Origin: Erigeron canadensis
Lineage: Eukaryota; Streptophyta; Magnoliopsida; Asterales; Asteraceae
Length of the DNA: 64,000 nucleotides
Assembly: GCF_010389155.1 (NCBI RefSeq)
Contig: NC_057761.1
Span: forward strand, 13,704,501 to 13,768,500
Direction: 5' to 3'
The notes below the pieces were generated by a model. It was not told the origin of the DNA and did not search any database. It worked only from the letters and a program-made list of their open reading frames with translations. The stretch's first letter is position 1. Every line of letters starts with the position of its first letter. The position numbers were made by a program, and so were the translations under genes. Of the stretch, positions 11,828 to 22,453 are shown one piece after another.

Positions 11828-13196
11828 CATTAAGATTTGTTAAAGATGTTAGTTATGACACTGCAGCATGCATTGTTATTAGTCGCGATAAATAGATTTG
11901 TGATATCACTTTCTTTATCTACAAAATTGGTTAGGTGTTCGGATACCGCAGAAGTAACGAGTCAAGTTGCATTGTTGTCTGACTTGAGGTAAGATAAATT
12001 ACTTTTGACATATGAGGGACACAACAAAACTCAGTTTTGATAATTAAACCCCCATTTTATGTTGACTAAATTATCTCATGCATATGTGTGTGGGATATAT
12101 GAGGGAGGTTGATTGGGGTATTGTTCATGCATGTTTATGTAGTAATGAGATGTTTATTGCATCATTTACATATGTAGCTTGTTGTTTGAGTTGTGAATAT
12201 TTTGTGTGGACTTGTTGACATAGAACACTAGACATGATTTAAGTTGCCATGTCACGTGCAAGATAAGGGCCATAGTGTTGATAAGTAGATTTGGTTGCAG
12301 CCTATTTGTGTAGATAAGTTTCGAGCATTGTGTTGAAAGAGTTAAGCTTAACCCACTGTTAGCCTATTTAGGCTAGTTGTGCTGTGTTGATCATTCGGGG
12401 GCACCATACATGTTTCTTGTTTGACCCAATTAGCGTTGGTAGAGTAATTCCGGGTGAAGTGATTGAACACCAGTGTAGTAACGGGTTACTCATGGATTTG
12501 GTTATGCCTATCCATAACGACAATGATGGACCCCGTAAGGCTTACCCATCTAGTCGGGTGTAAGGTTTCCTATTTGGTCATGTGGCCACCTCACACAGCT
12601 TATTTGTGTAAATTTTATTTGGCATAACCTTTGCGTTGATTGTGTTGCTTGTACAGTTAAGTAGCTAGTGTTGATATTGAGGATTGCTAGGCACATTATA
12701 GAGTTTGATAATCCTATTTATGTAGATTGTGTTGATATTGTTGTTGTGCCTTTATATATGCATGGGTTGTTTTATAAATTGATTTTAATTGGCAATCCTT
12801 GTTATTAAACTAACATGTTATCTTACTCAGCTTTAATAGCTGACACTTGTTTTGTGAAAAATGTGTTGTGCCCTCAGGTTAGGCGCTAATGGAGCTAGTA
12901 GATTTGCGAGAGATGGGGTAGCTATTGATGATGAAAAAAGATGGCTTTTAGTTACCCACTTGCTAGTAGATTTTAGACATAATTATTATGCCTGTTGGCA
13001 TTTCATATTATTGATTGTAGATTTTATTTTATTATTGTGATGATACGATGCTAGTAACACCATTAAAGTTGTTTAATGATTCCGTTAGGAATCAATTGGG
13101 ATTTTTAAAACTCCTTTCCGCATTTTATTAACGAAGTTATATTTAAAGTTGAAATTTTTGGAAATTCACATTTTTACAAAGTAGGGTGTTACAAGA

Positions 13197-13208
13197 TGGT
13201 ATCAGAGC
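13197..13208 (+). other. Primer binding site, tRNA-iMet type
   Basis: TGGTATCAGAGC lies three bases after the LTR end at 13193. It is complementary to the 3' end of initiator tRNA-Met. It supports reading 8576-13193 as a 5' LTR. Confidence 0.8.
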
Positions 13209-13280
13209 AACCCTTGGAATTGTTAGGAGTTTATGGCGCACTTGCATGACTCAACGAGGACGTTGAGTTGTGTTGAGGGG

Positions 13281-13530
13281 TGTGAAAGCATACATCTTAA
13301 CATACAAGGGGGATCCTGGATATAAGTGACATCATTGGCCTTACGTAATACAACGCGTTTTGGGCGCATTGGCTGTGGATGAGAGGAGAACTCCACAGTT
13401 AAGCATGCTCAGGCATGGCAATGCTATATGGGTGACCCTTCTGGGAAGTTTGCCCGAGCAACCAGAAACAAAGTCGTGAGCCTGCGGGCAAAGCGGACAA
13501 TATTGTGTTGTGGTAAGGCGAGGTGTTACA
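13281..13530 (+). mobile_element. Cassandra-type TRIM LTR carrying 5S rRNA sequence
   Basis: The 250-bp unit starts TGTGAAAGCATAC and ends GAGGTGTTACA. It is followed by a TGATATCAGAGC primer site at 13534-13545, one base off the tRNA-Met consensus. Its centre carries 5S rRNA-like sequence, the hallmark of Cassandra terminal-repeat retrotransposons in miniature. These elements are non-coding and depend on other elements for movement. No second LTR was seen downstream, so it is partial. Confidence 0.8.
13386..13452 (+). other. 5S rRNA-derived segment in Cassandra LTR
   Basis: Segments AGAACTCCACAGTTAAGC, ATGGGTGACC and CTGGGAAGTTT align in order and spacing with the 3' half of plant 5S rRNA. 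They cover the internal RNA polymerase III promoter region (box A, intermediate element, box C). It is not a functional 5S gene because the 5' half of the rRNA is not recognisable. Confidence 0.8.
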
Positions 13531-13545
13531 AGATGATATCAGAGC

Positions 13546-14098
13546 AGTAGTTTAAGTGAACCATCGGCCATAGGTGTAGGTCATGGACTTAAACTAGTAG
13601 TCTTGTTACGCATTTTAGCTTAGGTGATTCAACCTTGACCTTAAGGAGCTTGCTTTTAGGATGGGGTTGGGTTGAGTGTGAGAGTAGTAATAAGGCTTTT
13701 ATGTATTTCATTGTTAATTAGGTAATAATTTATGGATTAATCTTATTTATGATATTTCTTACTTACTCCTTTGTTATATCATTTTTGTTATTATTTGGTG
13801 GTTCCTTTTAAGATGTTGTGCCAATTTTACTTTGTCTAAATTCGATAAGTATATGTGTATTTAGTATAGTAAAAAGGTAATTAAGTAGGAAAAATCGGGT
13901 CTTGAAACTTGATATTTTAATGTAGCAATAAAGGTGGTGACTGATTAATGAAGTTGATAAAATACGACGCAAATGGTGGTCGTTATAGTCGAGGCGATTG
14001 AGGTAGTAATAATGATCGGTAGAAATAAGTCTGAGAGTGACATGAATGAGTAGATTTGAGGAGTCTCAAAGGAGGAGGTGTATTATGTGATACACAAG
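13546..14098. other. Non-coding stretch between Cassandra LTR and copia element
   Basis: No reading frame or known domain is seen on either strand. It may be internal sequence of the element whose LTR ends at 13193, or of Cassandra. It ends at ACAAG, next to the copia LTR. Confidence 0.4.
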
Positions 14099-14421
14099 TG
14101 TAATAACACGATTTATATCACTGAATTCACATTAACAATGGTGGAATCAAGGTGTTTGGTTAGTGTGTGTGTTCTTGGTGTTTGTGTGTGTATTGAGAGA
14201 GAATTAGAGGTGAAATGGTATTAAGTGTGTGAAAAATGAATCAAGGATGTGTGTAGGGTTATGATTCCTAAGGTGATGAGGGGTATTTATAGGCTAATCT
14301 AAACAATTATGCTAATTATCACAATTAGCCCCTCAACCTTAGTAATAATAAGCTTATGACTTAACAACAAATAAGTCCTATAACTTAAATTACAATTTAT
14401 CACTATTTTAGATTTCTAACA
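14099..14421 (-). repeat. Copia 3' LTR
   Basis: It matches 26820-27157 along its length, with shared blocks such as ATTATGCTAATTATCACAAT and TTAGCCCCTCAACC. On the minus strand it begins TGTTAGAAAT and ends TTACA. The polypurine tract AACGGGGAGAA (14422-14432, minus strand) directly precedes it. The LTRs differ by many substitutions and small gaps, so the insertion is old. Confidence 0.9.
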
Positions 14422-14432
14422 TTCTCCCCGTT
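14422..14432 (-). other. Copia polypurine tract
   Basis: The minus strand reads AACGGGGAGAA immediately before the LTR start TGTTAG. This is the usual primer for plus-strand synthesis. Confidence 0.75.
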
Positions 14433-15808
14433 AGTGATATATTGTAAGGAATGAAGTACGTGTTATTTTGTCTTGTAGGAATGAATTTGATGAGCCCGGT
14501 GATGAAGACAATTGGTGTGTTGAAACAAGTCTTCAAAGCTTTCTCATTGTCTTTGGAGAACTTGATTCAGTCTTGGTCTTGGACTTCTTGAAGTTAAATC
14601 ATTTATTGATTCTCAATGTTCTTTTTGAACAAACAATGATGAGTGTGTGTGTGTGTCTTGAATCTTAGAGGATTGTTGAATCATGAATCAGAGTTGTCTT
14701 TTGAAATGCAGAAGGTATAAACTTGTCTTGGATTCTTCAATCTTCGATTCTTGAATGAAATTCAGCTTCTTGAAACACTTGAGTGGTTAGGTAAAGATGT
14801 GCATTGCTTCAATAGGTCCATGAAGACTTCTTCAATATCGAGATATCAACAAATGACATCCGATAGAAACTTGTTTTACCCGGCGATTTGAGAATTTAGG
14901 GAAGGCTATCATTTCTTTTAACCCTTTTCTCTTAACATATCACCTTAACCTCTCACTTTTCGACTTTACTCCCTCCATCCTATTTGCACCAAAAAACATC
15001 ATCACTCATAATACCCTCACTATCTAATGAAAGAGGTGAATACTCCGGGGTTAGAACTCATCGGCGATGATGAAGTTCATGGAGTAAATTTTGAGAATCC
15101 TAATCGTTCATGTGCAAACTAATCACTGAACTTCTTATGATTGAAAGTCATTGGGAAATCATCAAATGTGTGTATGAAAATGTTTGAAACACATTTGAAG
15201 TTTTGGAAGTTTTTGAAATCACAAACTCCCCCGTAATCTATGCAAAGATAGATCAAAAAGTTTTCCATAGAAAGGTGGAGCAAAAATTTGTTTTTGTGAA
15301 ATCAAAATGAGTAAAATCTTTGTTGTGGTTGAAATTTTTTTAGCAAACTTTAACTCAATCAATTGTTCAACATGAGACAACTAGGGAGTACACAAAGGGG
15401 TTCGATCCTTCGCTTCTCATATAAAAAAAATTTATTTGGAAGCAATTAACTGCTATTACACATACATATTCATATAAGAACACTTGGAAGTACACAAAGG
15501 CGTTCGATTCCTTGTTATCTTATATCAATAGATATGTATAACAACAAGATCTTAGAATGTATAAACACTCTAAAATAAAAAAAAACTTTTAAGAACGGGT
15601 TACATACATAGTAAATGCAAGCCACTTTGAATTAAATAGAACAATGAAGAACGGGTTATACACAGAGTATGTATAAGCCACTTTGAATTAAATAAAATCT
15701 TTTTGTTTATTTTTGAAAATTTACATTTTTGTATTTGATTTTCTCTTTTCAAATTTTGTATTTTGATTTTCTAGAATGTGTCAAAAATTTCTTCATAGGT
15801 AAAATGAG
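14433..15808. other. Copia 3' untranslated region
   Basis: This lies between the end of RNase H and the polypurine tract. It is non-coding as far as can be seen. It has two similar blocks near 15395-15430 and 15480-15515 (AGTACACAAAG followed by GTTCGAT), and another pair around AAGAACGGGTTA at 15592 and 15648, suggesting small internal duplications. Confidence 0.55.
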
Positions 15809-16440
15809 TTAAGGTTCAAGATTTAACATACCAAGTTTGCAGATAAAAAACTTAAACCTCTTTTCATCCAATGGTTTTGTGAACAAATCTGCAAGTTGAT
15901 AGTTAGTTCCCACAAAGTAGAGCTCGTTATCACCTTTCTCAATACGATCTTTGAGAAAATGATATCTAACATCTATATGCTTTTGATCAAGAGTGGTTTA
16001 CTGAGTTGACTGCAATAGCAATGGTACTTTGAGATTCACAATAGATAGGGATATGATCATATTTCAGACCATAATCAGTTAGTTGAGTCTTCATCCATAA
16101 AACTTGAGCACAACAACTAGCCGCAGCCACATATTCAGCTTCAGCCGTTGATAGTGACACACAATTCTGTTTCTTGGAAGACCAACTCACAATTTTATCA
16201 CCTAAAAATTGTAAAGTACCGGAAGTGCTCTTGCGATCAAGCTTACAACCTGCATGATCTGCATCTGAATAAGCAGTTAGATTGAATCCAGTATCCCTTG
16301 GATACCAGAGACCTAAATTGGGTGTACCCTTCAGATAACGAAAGATTCGTTTCACAGCTTAATAATGTAAATCAGTTGGAGCAGCTTGATACCTAGCACA
16401 CATACATGTTGCAAACATTATATATGGGCGAGATGCTGTT
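15809..16440 (-). pseudogene. Copia RNase H
   Basis: The main block at 15987-16355 has YLKGTPNLGLWYPR, AYSDADHAGCKLDRKSTSG, SWSSKKQNCVSLSTAEAEYVA and CESQSTIAIA. After a +1 frameshift near 15985 the ending continues with ADLFTKPLDEKRF and stops at 15809. This order and ending are standard for copia RNase H. An in-frame stop lies just upstream of 16355. It is inactive. Confidence 0.85.
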
Positions 16441-16466
16441 AGATACAACAACGAACCAATCATACT

Positions 16467-17267
16467 TCAATATCTCTTTTGGTCAAATGGTTTTCCATTT
16501 TTATCAGCATTTATGTTTGTTCGAGCACCCATTGGGGTAGAAATTGAAGAACATGAAGTCATATCAAACTTTTTCAACATGTCATTTATGTATTTACCTT
16601 GTGATATAAAAATACCATTTGGTAATTGTTTAACTTGAAGACCCAAAAAGTAGTTCATTTCCCCAATCATGCTCATTTCAAAATGATTAACCATAAGAGA
16701 TGAAAAGTTTTGGCAAAATGTTTGACTGGTCGACCCAAAAATAATGTCATCAACATATAATTGGACAAGAAGAACATGTTTACCTTGTTTGCGAATTAAC
16801 AAGGTAGGATCAATTGTGCCTTTGGTAAAGCCACCTCTTAGTAAGAAAGTAGTTAAGGAATCATACCATGCGCGGGGTGCTTGCTTAAGAACATAGAGAG
16901 CCTTGTCTAACTTGTAGACATGGTTTGGCCTTTGAGGATCAACAAAACCTTCTGGTTGATCAACGTAAACTTCTTCTTTGAGGTCACCATTCAAGAAAGC
17001 AGTCTTCACATCCATTTGAAACACAATAAAGTTTCGGAATGCGGCATAAGCTAAGAATATTCGAATGGCCTCCATTCTTGCAACAAGAGCAAAAGTTTCG
17101 TCGAAGTCAACACCAGGATGTTGGCAATAACCCTTTCCAACAAGTCGAGCTTTATTCCTTACTACCACTCCATTCTCATCCTTTTTGTTCTTGAAAATCA
17201 ACTTTGTTCCGATTGGATCAGATTTTCTCGGATTTGGAACTAATCTCCATACCTTCAGTGTTTCAAA
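16467..17267 (-). pseudogene. Copia reverse transcriptase
   Basis: Motifs are [55 protein letters not shown], and the catalytic YVDDIIFGS box around 16740-16765. [10 protein letters not shown] and [11 protein letters not shown] follow. The palm is in one frame of 244 codons, bounded by stops near 17265 and 16465. It joins the linker frame upstream and RNase H downstream. Confidence 0.9.
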
Positions 17268-18122
17268 TTATGCGAGTTCATCCTGCATTGCCTTAACCCA
17301 CTCTGGATCACGAAGAGCTTCAGAGACTGTTTTGGGTTCGATATCTCTAAGAGAAAGTGTAACAAGACACTCGTTTACTGAAGTACGGGTAGTTACTCCG
17401 GCTTGTGGATCTCCGATTATTTGATCAGTTGGATGGTATTTCTTCATACGTGTCCACTTGTGAGCATGAGGAAGGGGATCTTGTTGTTGAAGATCAACAT
17501 CACCATCATTAAAGCTTGAGTTTTGTTGTGAGATGGAATCATAACTTGGTAGAACTCTTTCCTCATATGATGGATGATCAAAGTCAAGTGGCACATACAC
17601 ATTTGGAGTGTTCAATGGATTTGTTGTTTGAGTAATGCGAGAAGGTTGTTCTTGAACATTCACTTGAGAAGAATTATCAGGAGAGGATGGTGGAGAAGAA
17701 TCATTAGAAGATGATCCTTGTTCTGAAGAACTTGATGATGATTCATGATTGTTGTCAGGATCTGGATCGTTATTTTGAATTGGTTCATTGTTTGGAATTG
17801 GTTCAACGATGACTTGAGGTTCTTCATCATGAATCGGTTTTGAATTGTAGGATTCTTCAAAAAGAATATCTAATTCATCAATTGTTGGAGTTGAAAATTT
17901 CTTGAATTTAGAAGCTAAGGTAGAAGTCCTTGTAGAAGTACTTGAAGCACTTAGATCATTACTTGTTGGTAGCAAACTTTCTTGCTCAAAGATCATGCCT
18001 GACATCTCATCAAACCAAACATTCATTGTTTCTTGAATTGTGTTTGTTCGGCGATTGTAGATTCGGTAGGCAATTGATGATTTGGAATAACCAACAAAAT
18101 ATCCTTCATCACCTTTCTTCAC
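17268..18122 (-). pseudogene. Copia integrase C-terminal and linker region
   Basis: The frame begins with KKGDEGYFVGYSKSSIAYRI, the copia integrase C-terminal motif. It continues with a Ser/Asn/Pro-rich linker and ends with PEWVKAMQDELA, the N-terminal edge of the RT domain. It runs 284 codons without a stop. A frame break near 18125-18140 separates it from the integrase core. Confidence 0.8.
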
Positions 18123-18140
18123 GAACTTTCCAAGATTCTA

Positions 18141-18614
18141 CTAATCATTCAAAGTGTAACAAACACACCCAAATATATGAAAGTAGTTGATGTTGGGTTT
18201 GCGTTTGTTAATAACCTCATAAGGAGTCTTTTCAAAACGCTGATTGATGAGGGACCGATTTTGAGTGTGACAACCAGTGTCAATAGCTTCAGCCCACATA
18301 TTGGAAGGCAATTTAGAATAAGCAAGCATTGTCCTTGCTGCTTCCACAAGCGTTCGATTTCTTCTTTCAACAACACTGTTTTGTTGTGGGGTGCGAACTG
18401 CTGAGAATTGATGAGTAATGCCTTTGGATTTACAAAATTCATCAAAAACAGCATTCTTGAACTCAGTACCGTTATCCGAACGGATGTAACGAACTGGAAG
18501 TTGAAGATTTACTTGACTAGTAGTGATGAAATCGATCAAAACTTGAGTTGTTACCTCTTTGGATGCGAGGAACTTGACCCAAGTATATCTTGAATAATCA
18601 TCAACAATAACCAA
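18141..18614 (-). pseudogene. Copia integrase catalytic core
   Basis: Would insert cDNA into the genome. Visible motifs are VIVDDYSRYTWVKFL, IRSDNGTEFKN, GITHQFSAVRTPQQNSVVERR and RTMLAYSKLPSNMWAEA. These give the D-D-E residues with normal spacing. The frame ends in FGCVCYTLND. Stops near 18140 and 18630 flank the block. Confidence 0.9.
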
Positions 18615-18632
18615 GATGTATTTCTTCCCATT

Positions 18633-19240
18633 TCAGCTTTGTACTTTCATCGGCCCACAAAGATCCATGTGAAGCAAATGAAGAGGTGCTAAAGAGTTTG
18701 GAGATTTCTTCGGTTTATGAGAAGCTCTCTTAATCTTCCCAACAGCACAAGAAGGACAAATATGTTCACTTTCATACTTATAGTTAGGCAAGCCTTCAAC
18801 AAGATTCTTGTTGACTAAAGTATTGAGGGTTTGGAAATTCAGATGAGACAGCCTTCTATGCCATAACCAAGAATTCTTTGATGTAGCCTTTGAAATGAGA
18901 CAAATGTTATCGGTTGGTTGGTTATCATCGAGATTAACGGTAAAAAGATTATCATCATGATCACCGCAAAGAATGTCAACTCCATCTAGAGTTTGGACTT
19001 TACAAAGAGATTGTCGAAAAAGAACTTGAAGATTGTTGTCACAGACTTGTCCAACACTGAACAAGTTATGACTTAATCCATTTCGTTCAATGTCCCCAAA
19101 ACCTAAGATAGGAGCGAAATTGTTGTTCCAATGAATCGTTCAACAAAATTCTTGAGCAAAGCTTTATTTCCACTCATGTGCTTCGAACACCCGGAATCGA
19201 GTATCTAAACACAGATGGTTATTTTCTGCAAACATAAAAA
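18633..19240 (-). pseudogene. Copia protease end and GAG-pre-integrase domain
   Basis: The 18633-19064 frame has WLWHRRLSHLNFQTL and HICPSCAVGKIKRASHKPK, the H-H-C-C zinc-binding domain before integrase. Upstream, around 19150-19205, another frame gives LDSGCSKHMSGNKALL, the copia aspartic protease active site (DSG). A frameshift near 19125 separates the two. Confidence 0.8.
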
Positions 19241-19241
19241 T

Positions 19242-19841
19242 TTAACCTACTTTAGGTACACACTTGAAGATGGGTCCTTTGTGGTTAGTTAAAACAGGCA
19301 GGGTATATAACTTAGGAAATGCATTCAAACATGCTTTTGAATCAACATAAACATTAACAAGCACATTATCAATAAGCATATTTGTATAAAAAGTACGAAC
19401 ATTCACACGGGAATTAAAAGTAACACGTCTACAAACATTCACATCAACCACACGAGTACAGGAATTAAAATTGTTTACAAGTTCACAAGGCCTTGCCTTG
19501 GCACATTCAACATTTTTTTTCAAAGATGAATTGTTTGGATTAACAGGAACACCCTTCTTCCTATTACCAGTCTTTCTCCTCCTTCTTTTATTCTTTTTCT
19601 CAACATGCTTTTAATTACTAGTGATCTTAGGTACTAATGTTTTAGCAACCCATTTAGAACCACTATTTATGCTCTTTCCCCCTGTTGAATTGAAACTAAG
19701 AGAATTAGAATGAGGGGTTTTAAAAACTTTCATCCTTTTAGAATCTTTTGGAAGTGAGGAAACTTCTTGCTTCTTTGGTTTATCATGAGAGAACCATCCA
19801 TATCTATCCCTATATCAAGTTATACCATTAGATATCATTAT
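19242..19841 (-). pseudogene. Copia region between coiled-coil part and protease
   Basis: A 93-codon frame (19242-19523) ends in GPIFKCVPKVG, just before the protease motif. The rest up to about 19840 is basic and low-complexity, with Lys/Arg-rich remnants and several stops. It probably belongs to the variable N-terminal part of pol. No specific domain was recognised. Confidence 0.55.
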
Positions 19842-21650
19842 TTAGCAAAACTGAGCTAGACATAGACACCTTAGGTAAAAACTAGATTGAGAGCTAGATG
19901 AAGATGCATTAGTATAGTCTTTTGGAAGTTTCACTTTAGTGTACTTTGATCTAGGTGTGGTCTCAGCTTGTTCCTTCTTGACATGTTGGACCGGGGTAGG
20001 AGTCTTTGGTTCTAATTTAACGGTCTTTGGTTTAGTCTTGACGAGTTTGGTCTTAACTCGTTCCTTTGAATAATATGAAGTTCGAGCTTTGGACAATGGA
20101 TTTTGAGATTCCTCTTTTCTTTCAACTTTGATTTTGGTAGATTCAATCTTTTTCTCAGTTTCTGAATCAAAAACATATTCTCCCTCCTTGAATTTATCAA
20201 AATCATATTTTGTGAAAAATTTCAATGAAGGTTGATTAGTTTCAAATTCCTTTGAAAGTTTTGAAAAATCAGGAATCTTGGTATCCAACTTCACATCATG
20301 GGTAGTCTCGGAAATTAGGTCAACTTGAACTGACACATCTTTGGTCTCACAAGAGAATTGAGTAGAAGTATCAACACCTATACTAGCACTAAGCTTAGGG
20401 TGAACAACTAACTCATCAATTGAATTGCATGTGAAAAACCTATAGAAGTACCATATCAAAACTAAACTATGTGCAAGTTCTTCATCAGATAAATCAGATT
20501 GCACATAATCATCAGCTAAAATACTATCAGTATTTTGACAAGTACATTCAAGAGAATTAGTCAAGGTTTGAGTGGAGGAATTTGCAGATGAATCACAAGT
20601 AGTTTGGGTAGAATGGTCTACTAACGAACTTAGGTCAGTTTGAGTAGAAACATTCACACAAACTTTCTTAGTATCAACAACAATACATTTATCCTCTGAA
20701 ATCAGACTTTGAGACTTGAGGTGATTAATAACATTTTGTTGAGATTCCACCTTTTCTTATAAACCTTCTATTTGTTTTTCCAAAAGTGTGGTTGGAACAT
20801 ACACTTTAGTTGGTTTTAGTGGAGAACCGACAGATTCTTGTTTTTGAAGTTTTGATGCAATTTCTTCCAATTTAAAAATTGAAGATTCTTTAGTTTTGTA
20901 TGAAGCATTTATTGCATCATAATTAACCAAAAATTTATCTTCAGGTATCCTCTCAACTTCATCAGTCTCAAATTCGTCATCCAATGGACGAATAAATTGT
21001 TGTATCATACCAAGTCGAAGGAATTTTTCATCATACAAAGGTTCAATTTCTTCTTTGGCCTTTTGTAATGGTTTGAAATTCTTAAATACCAACCCAAGAA
21101 GAAGATCCTTTTTGTCAATTTTTGACTTGTTGAAGTAGGCAGTGAAATCCAAGAGAGGGTTTTGTTCAACTTTATATAACTTTTGTTGATAGAAAAGTAT
21201 ATTGTTTTTAAATTCCTCAACTTGTTTTTCAAGAAATTTCAATCTCAATGCCTTTTAGAAAACAATCATGATTTAAGTCAGAAATCTTCTTTTCGAGTTC
21301 AACATTGTTTGGTTTAGCTGCTTGGAGCTTTTTATTGAGAATATCAACATTCATTTGTCTTGCATTTGCCCGAAGCCATGCATTGGTCTTTTGAATTTCA
21401 AGATCTTAATTGGTTTTTTCAAGATCATAAATGGTCTTTTCAAGATTGTCACACTTTTGTAAAAACTTAGAATCAGGAGAGGCATTCAACTCACATTCTT
21501 TAACCAAAACTATATCCTTATATGTTTGAAAGTCTTGTTTAATAGCATGATGTTCAAAAAGTAATTTTGAATGTTCTTCAAGAAGCTTTGAAAATTCACT
21601 TTTAGAAAATGAAACACTAATTTGCAAATTTTTGTTTTGTTAGCTAAAGA
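19842..21650 (-). pseudogene. Copia coiled-coil region between gag and protease
   Basis: Three frames (19842-20750, 20757-21248, 21406-21627) together span about 600 codons of Lys/Glu/Ser-rich sequence with heptad-like patterns, such as LKFLEKQVEEFKNNILFYQQKLYKVEQ and KCDNLEKTIYDLEK. They fall between the zinc knuckle and protease. No catalytic motif was recognised. The length is large compared with minimal copia elements. Stops near 20755 and 21250-21405 break it. Confidence 0.6.
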
Positions 21651-22453
21651 TTTGATATTAGTTGTCAAGTTCGACAAAGCTAATTTACATGACTCTTTAT
21701 CTTTAATCAATGAAAAAGTAGAGTCAAGATTTACCTCATCATCCGGGTATTCATCATCAGTGCTTTCCGCTTCAAACACTTTGTCCTTGGCCAACCTCGC
21801 CATAAAACAAACATTAGCAGAGACATCTTCATCCTCATCATCTGAGAGCAATAGCCATTTGTCATCTTCAGCGAGCAATGCATGTCCAGCTTCAACTTGT
21901 TTGGCTAATAGCATCTTCTGCTTGTAATACTCATAATTCCGCTTTCGAGGTTGCTTGCAATCAATAGCAAAATGACCAGGGCTACCACAGTTGTAGCACT
22001 TTTTGTCTGATGCCTTACCTTTCTCAGGAACATGTTTCTCATTGGCTTCCTTCTTCTCACCATTCTTTGATCCACTGGCTTCACCTTGTTCATGATTCTT
22101 AGGATGATAGTGTTCCTTCTTGGGAAATGCACTTGTAGAAGAAGTGCGAAGATTGTTGTTTGTTGGCCTCGCTTTGTAAAATTTTCTCTTGAAATGCTTT
22201 GTTACCGCGGCAAGAGCTTGATATAAGTCATCTGAAACACCATCTCTTGTAGCCATCAAATCATCTCCCTCCTCATCAGACGAAGAAACAACTACCATTT
22301 GCCTCTTAAGAGCTTCAGAAACTTTCTTCTCAACTATCAATGCCGAAGGATCAGAAGATACAACTTCTGGCATTTTGCTTGATGAAGCTTTGTTCAGAAC
22401 TTGATATTCATTGAGTTTGAAAGATTCATAAAGAGTATGAATGGTGAACTTGG
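21510..22453 (-). pseudogene. gag: Copia gag C-terminal part with zinc knuckle
   Basis: The 287-codon frame has a basic stretch and the CCHC knuckle CYNCGSPGHFAIDC (around 21960-22005), which binds element RNA. An acidic block follows (LLLSDDEDEDVSANVCFMARL). Its join to the upstream gag frame near 22455 needs a frameshift. Confidence 0.85.

Larger units (their letters stand above)
9933..11850 (+). mobile_element. CACTA (En/Spm) transposon, 5' part
   Basis: The terminal inverted repeat CACTACTACAAAAA starts at 9933. It is followed to about 10200 by many short direct and inverted copies of a GAAACCGGTTT-like motif, as expected for the subterminal repeats that bind the element's DNA-binding protein. 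An incomplete TNP2-type transposase lies at 11033-11827. No matching 3' terminal repeat was found, so the element is 3'-truncated; the right edge is approximate. Confidence 0.75.
8576..13193 (+). repeat. Long LTR, split by a CACTA fragment
   Basis: It starts TGTAACATCC inside the Athila integrase and ends GGGTGTTACA, three bases before a tRNA-Met primer site. It therefore reads as a 5' LTR. Its right part (from about 11980) closely matches the solo LTR at 22942-25532, including the shared run around 12050-12120 versus 24380-24450 and the same terminal GGGTGYTACA. Its left part is more diverged. CACTA sequence from 9933 to about 11850 separates the halves. Without that insert the LTR is about 2.7 kb. 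No 3' LTR partner was identified. Confidence 0.7.

Noticed and set aside
13386..13452. Possible genuine 5S rRNA gene
   Set aside because: Only the 3' half is recognisable and it lies inside an LTR with defined ends and a PBS.
14468..14668. Small plus-strand frame with a hydrophobic stretch
   Set aside because: It lies in the copia 3' UTR, antisense to the element, with no supporting signals.
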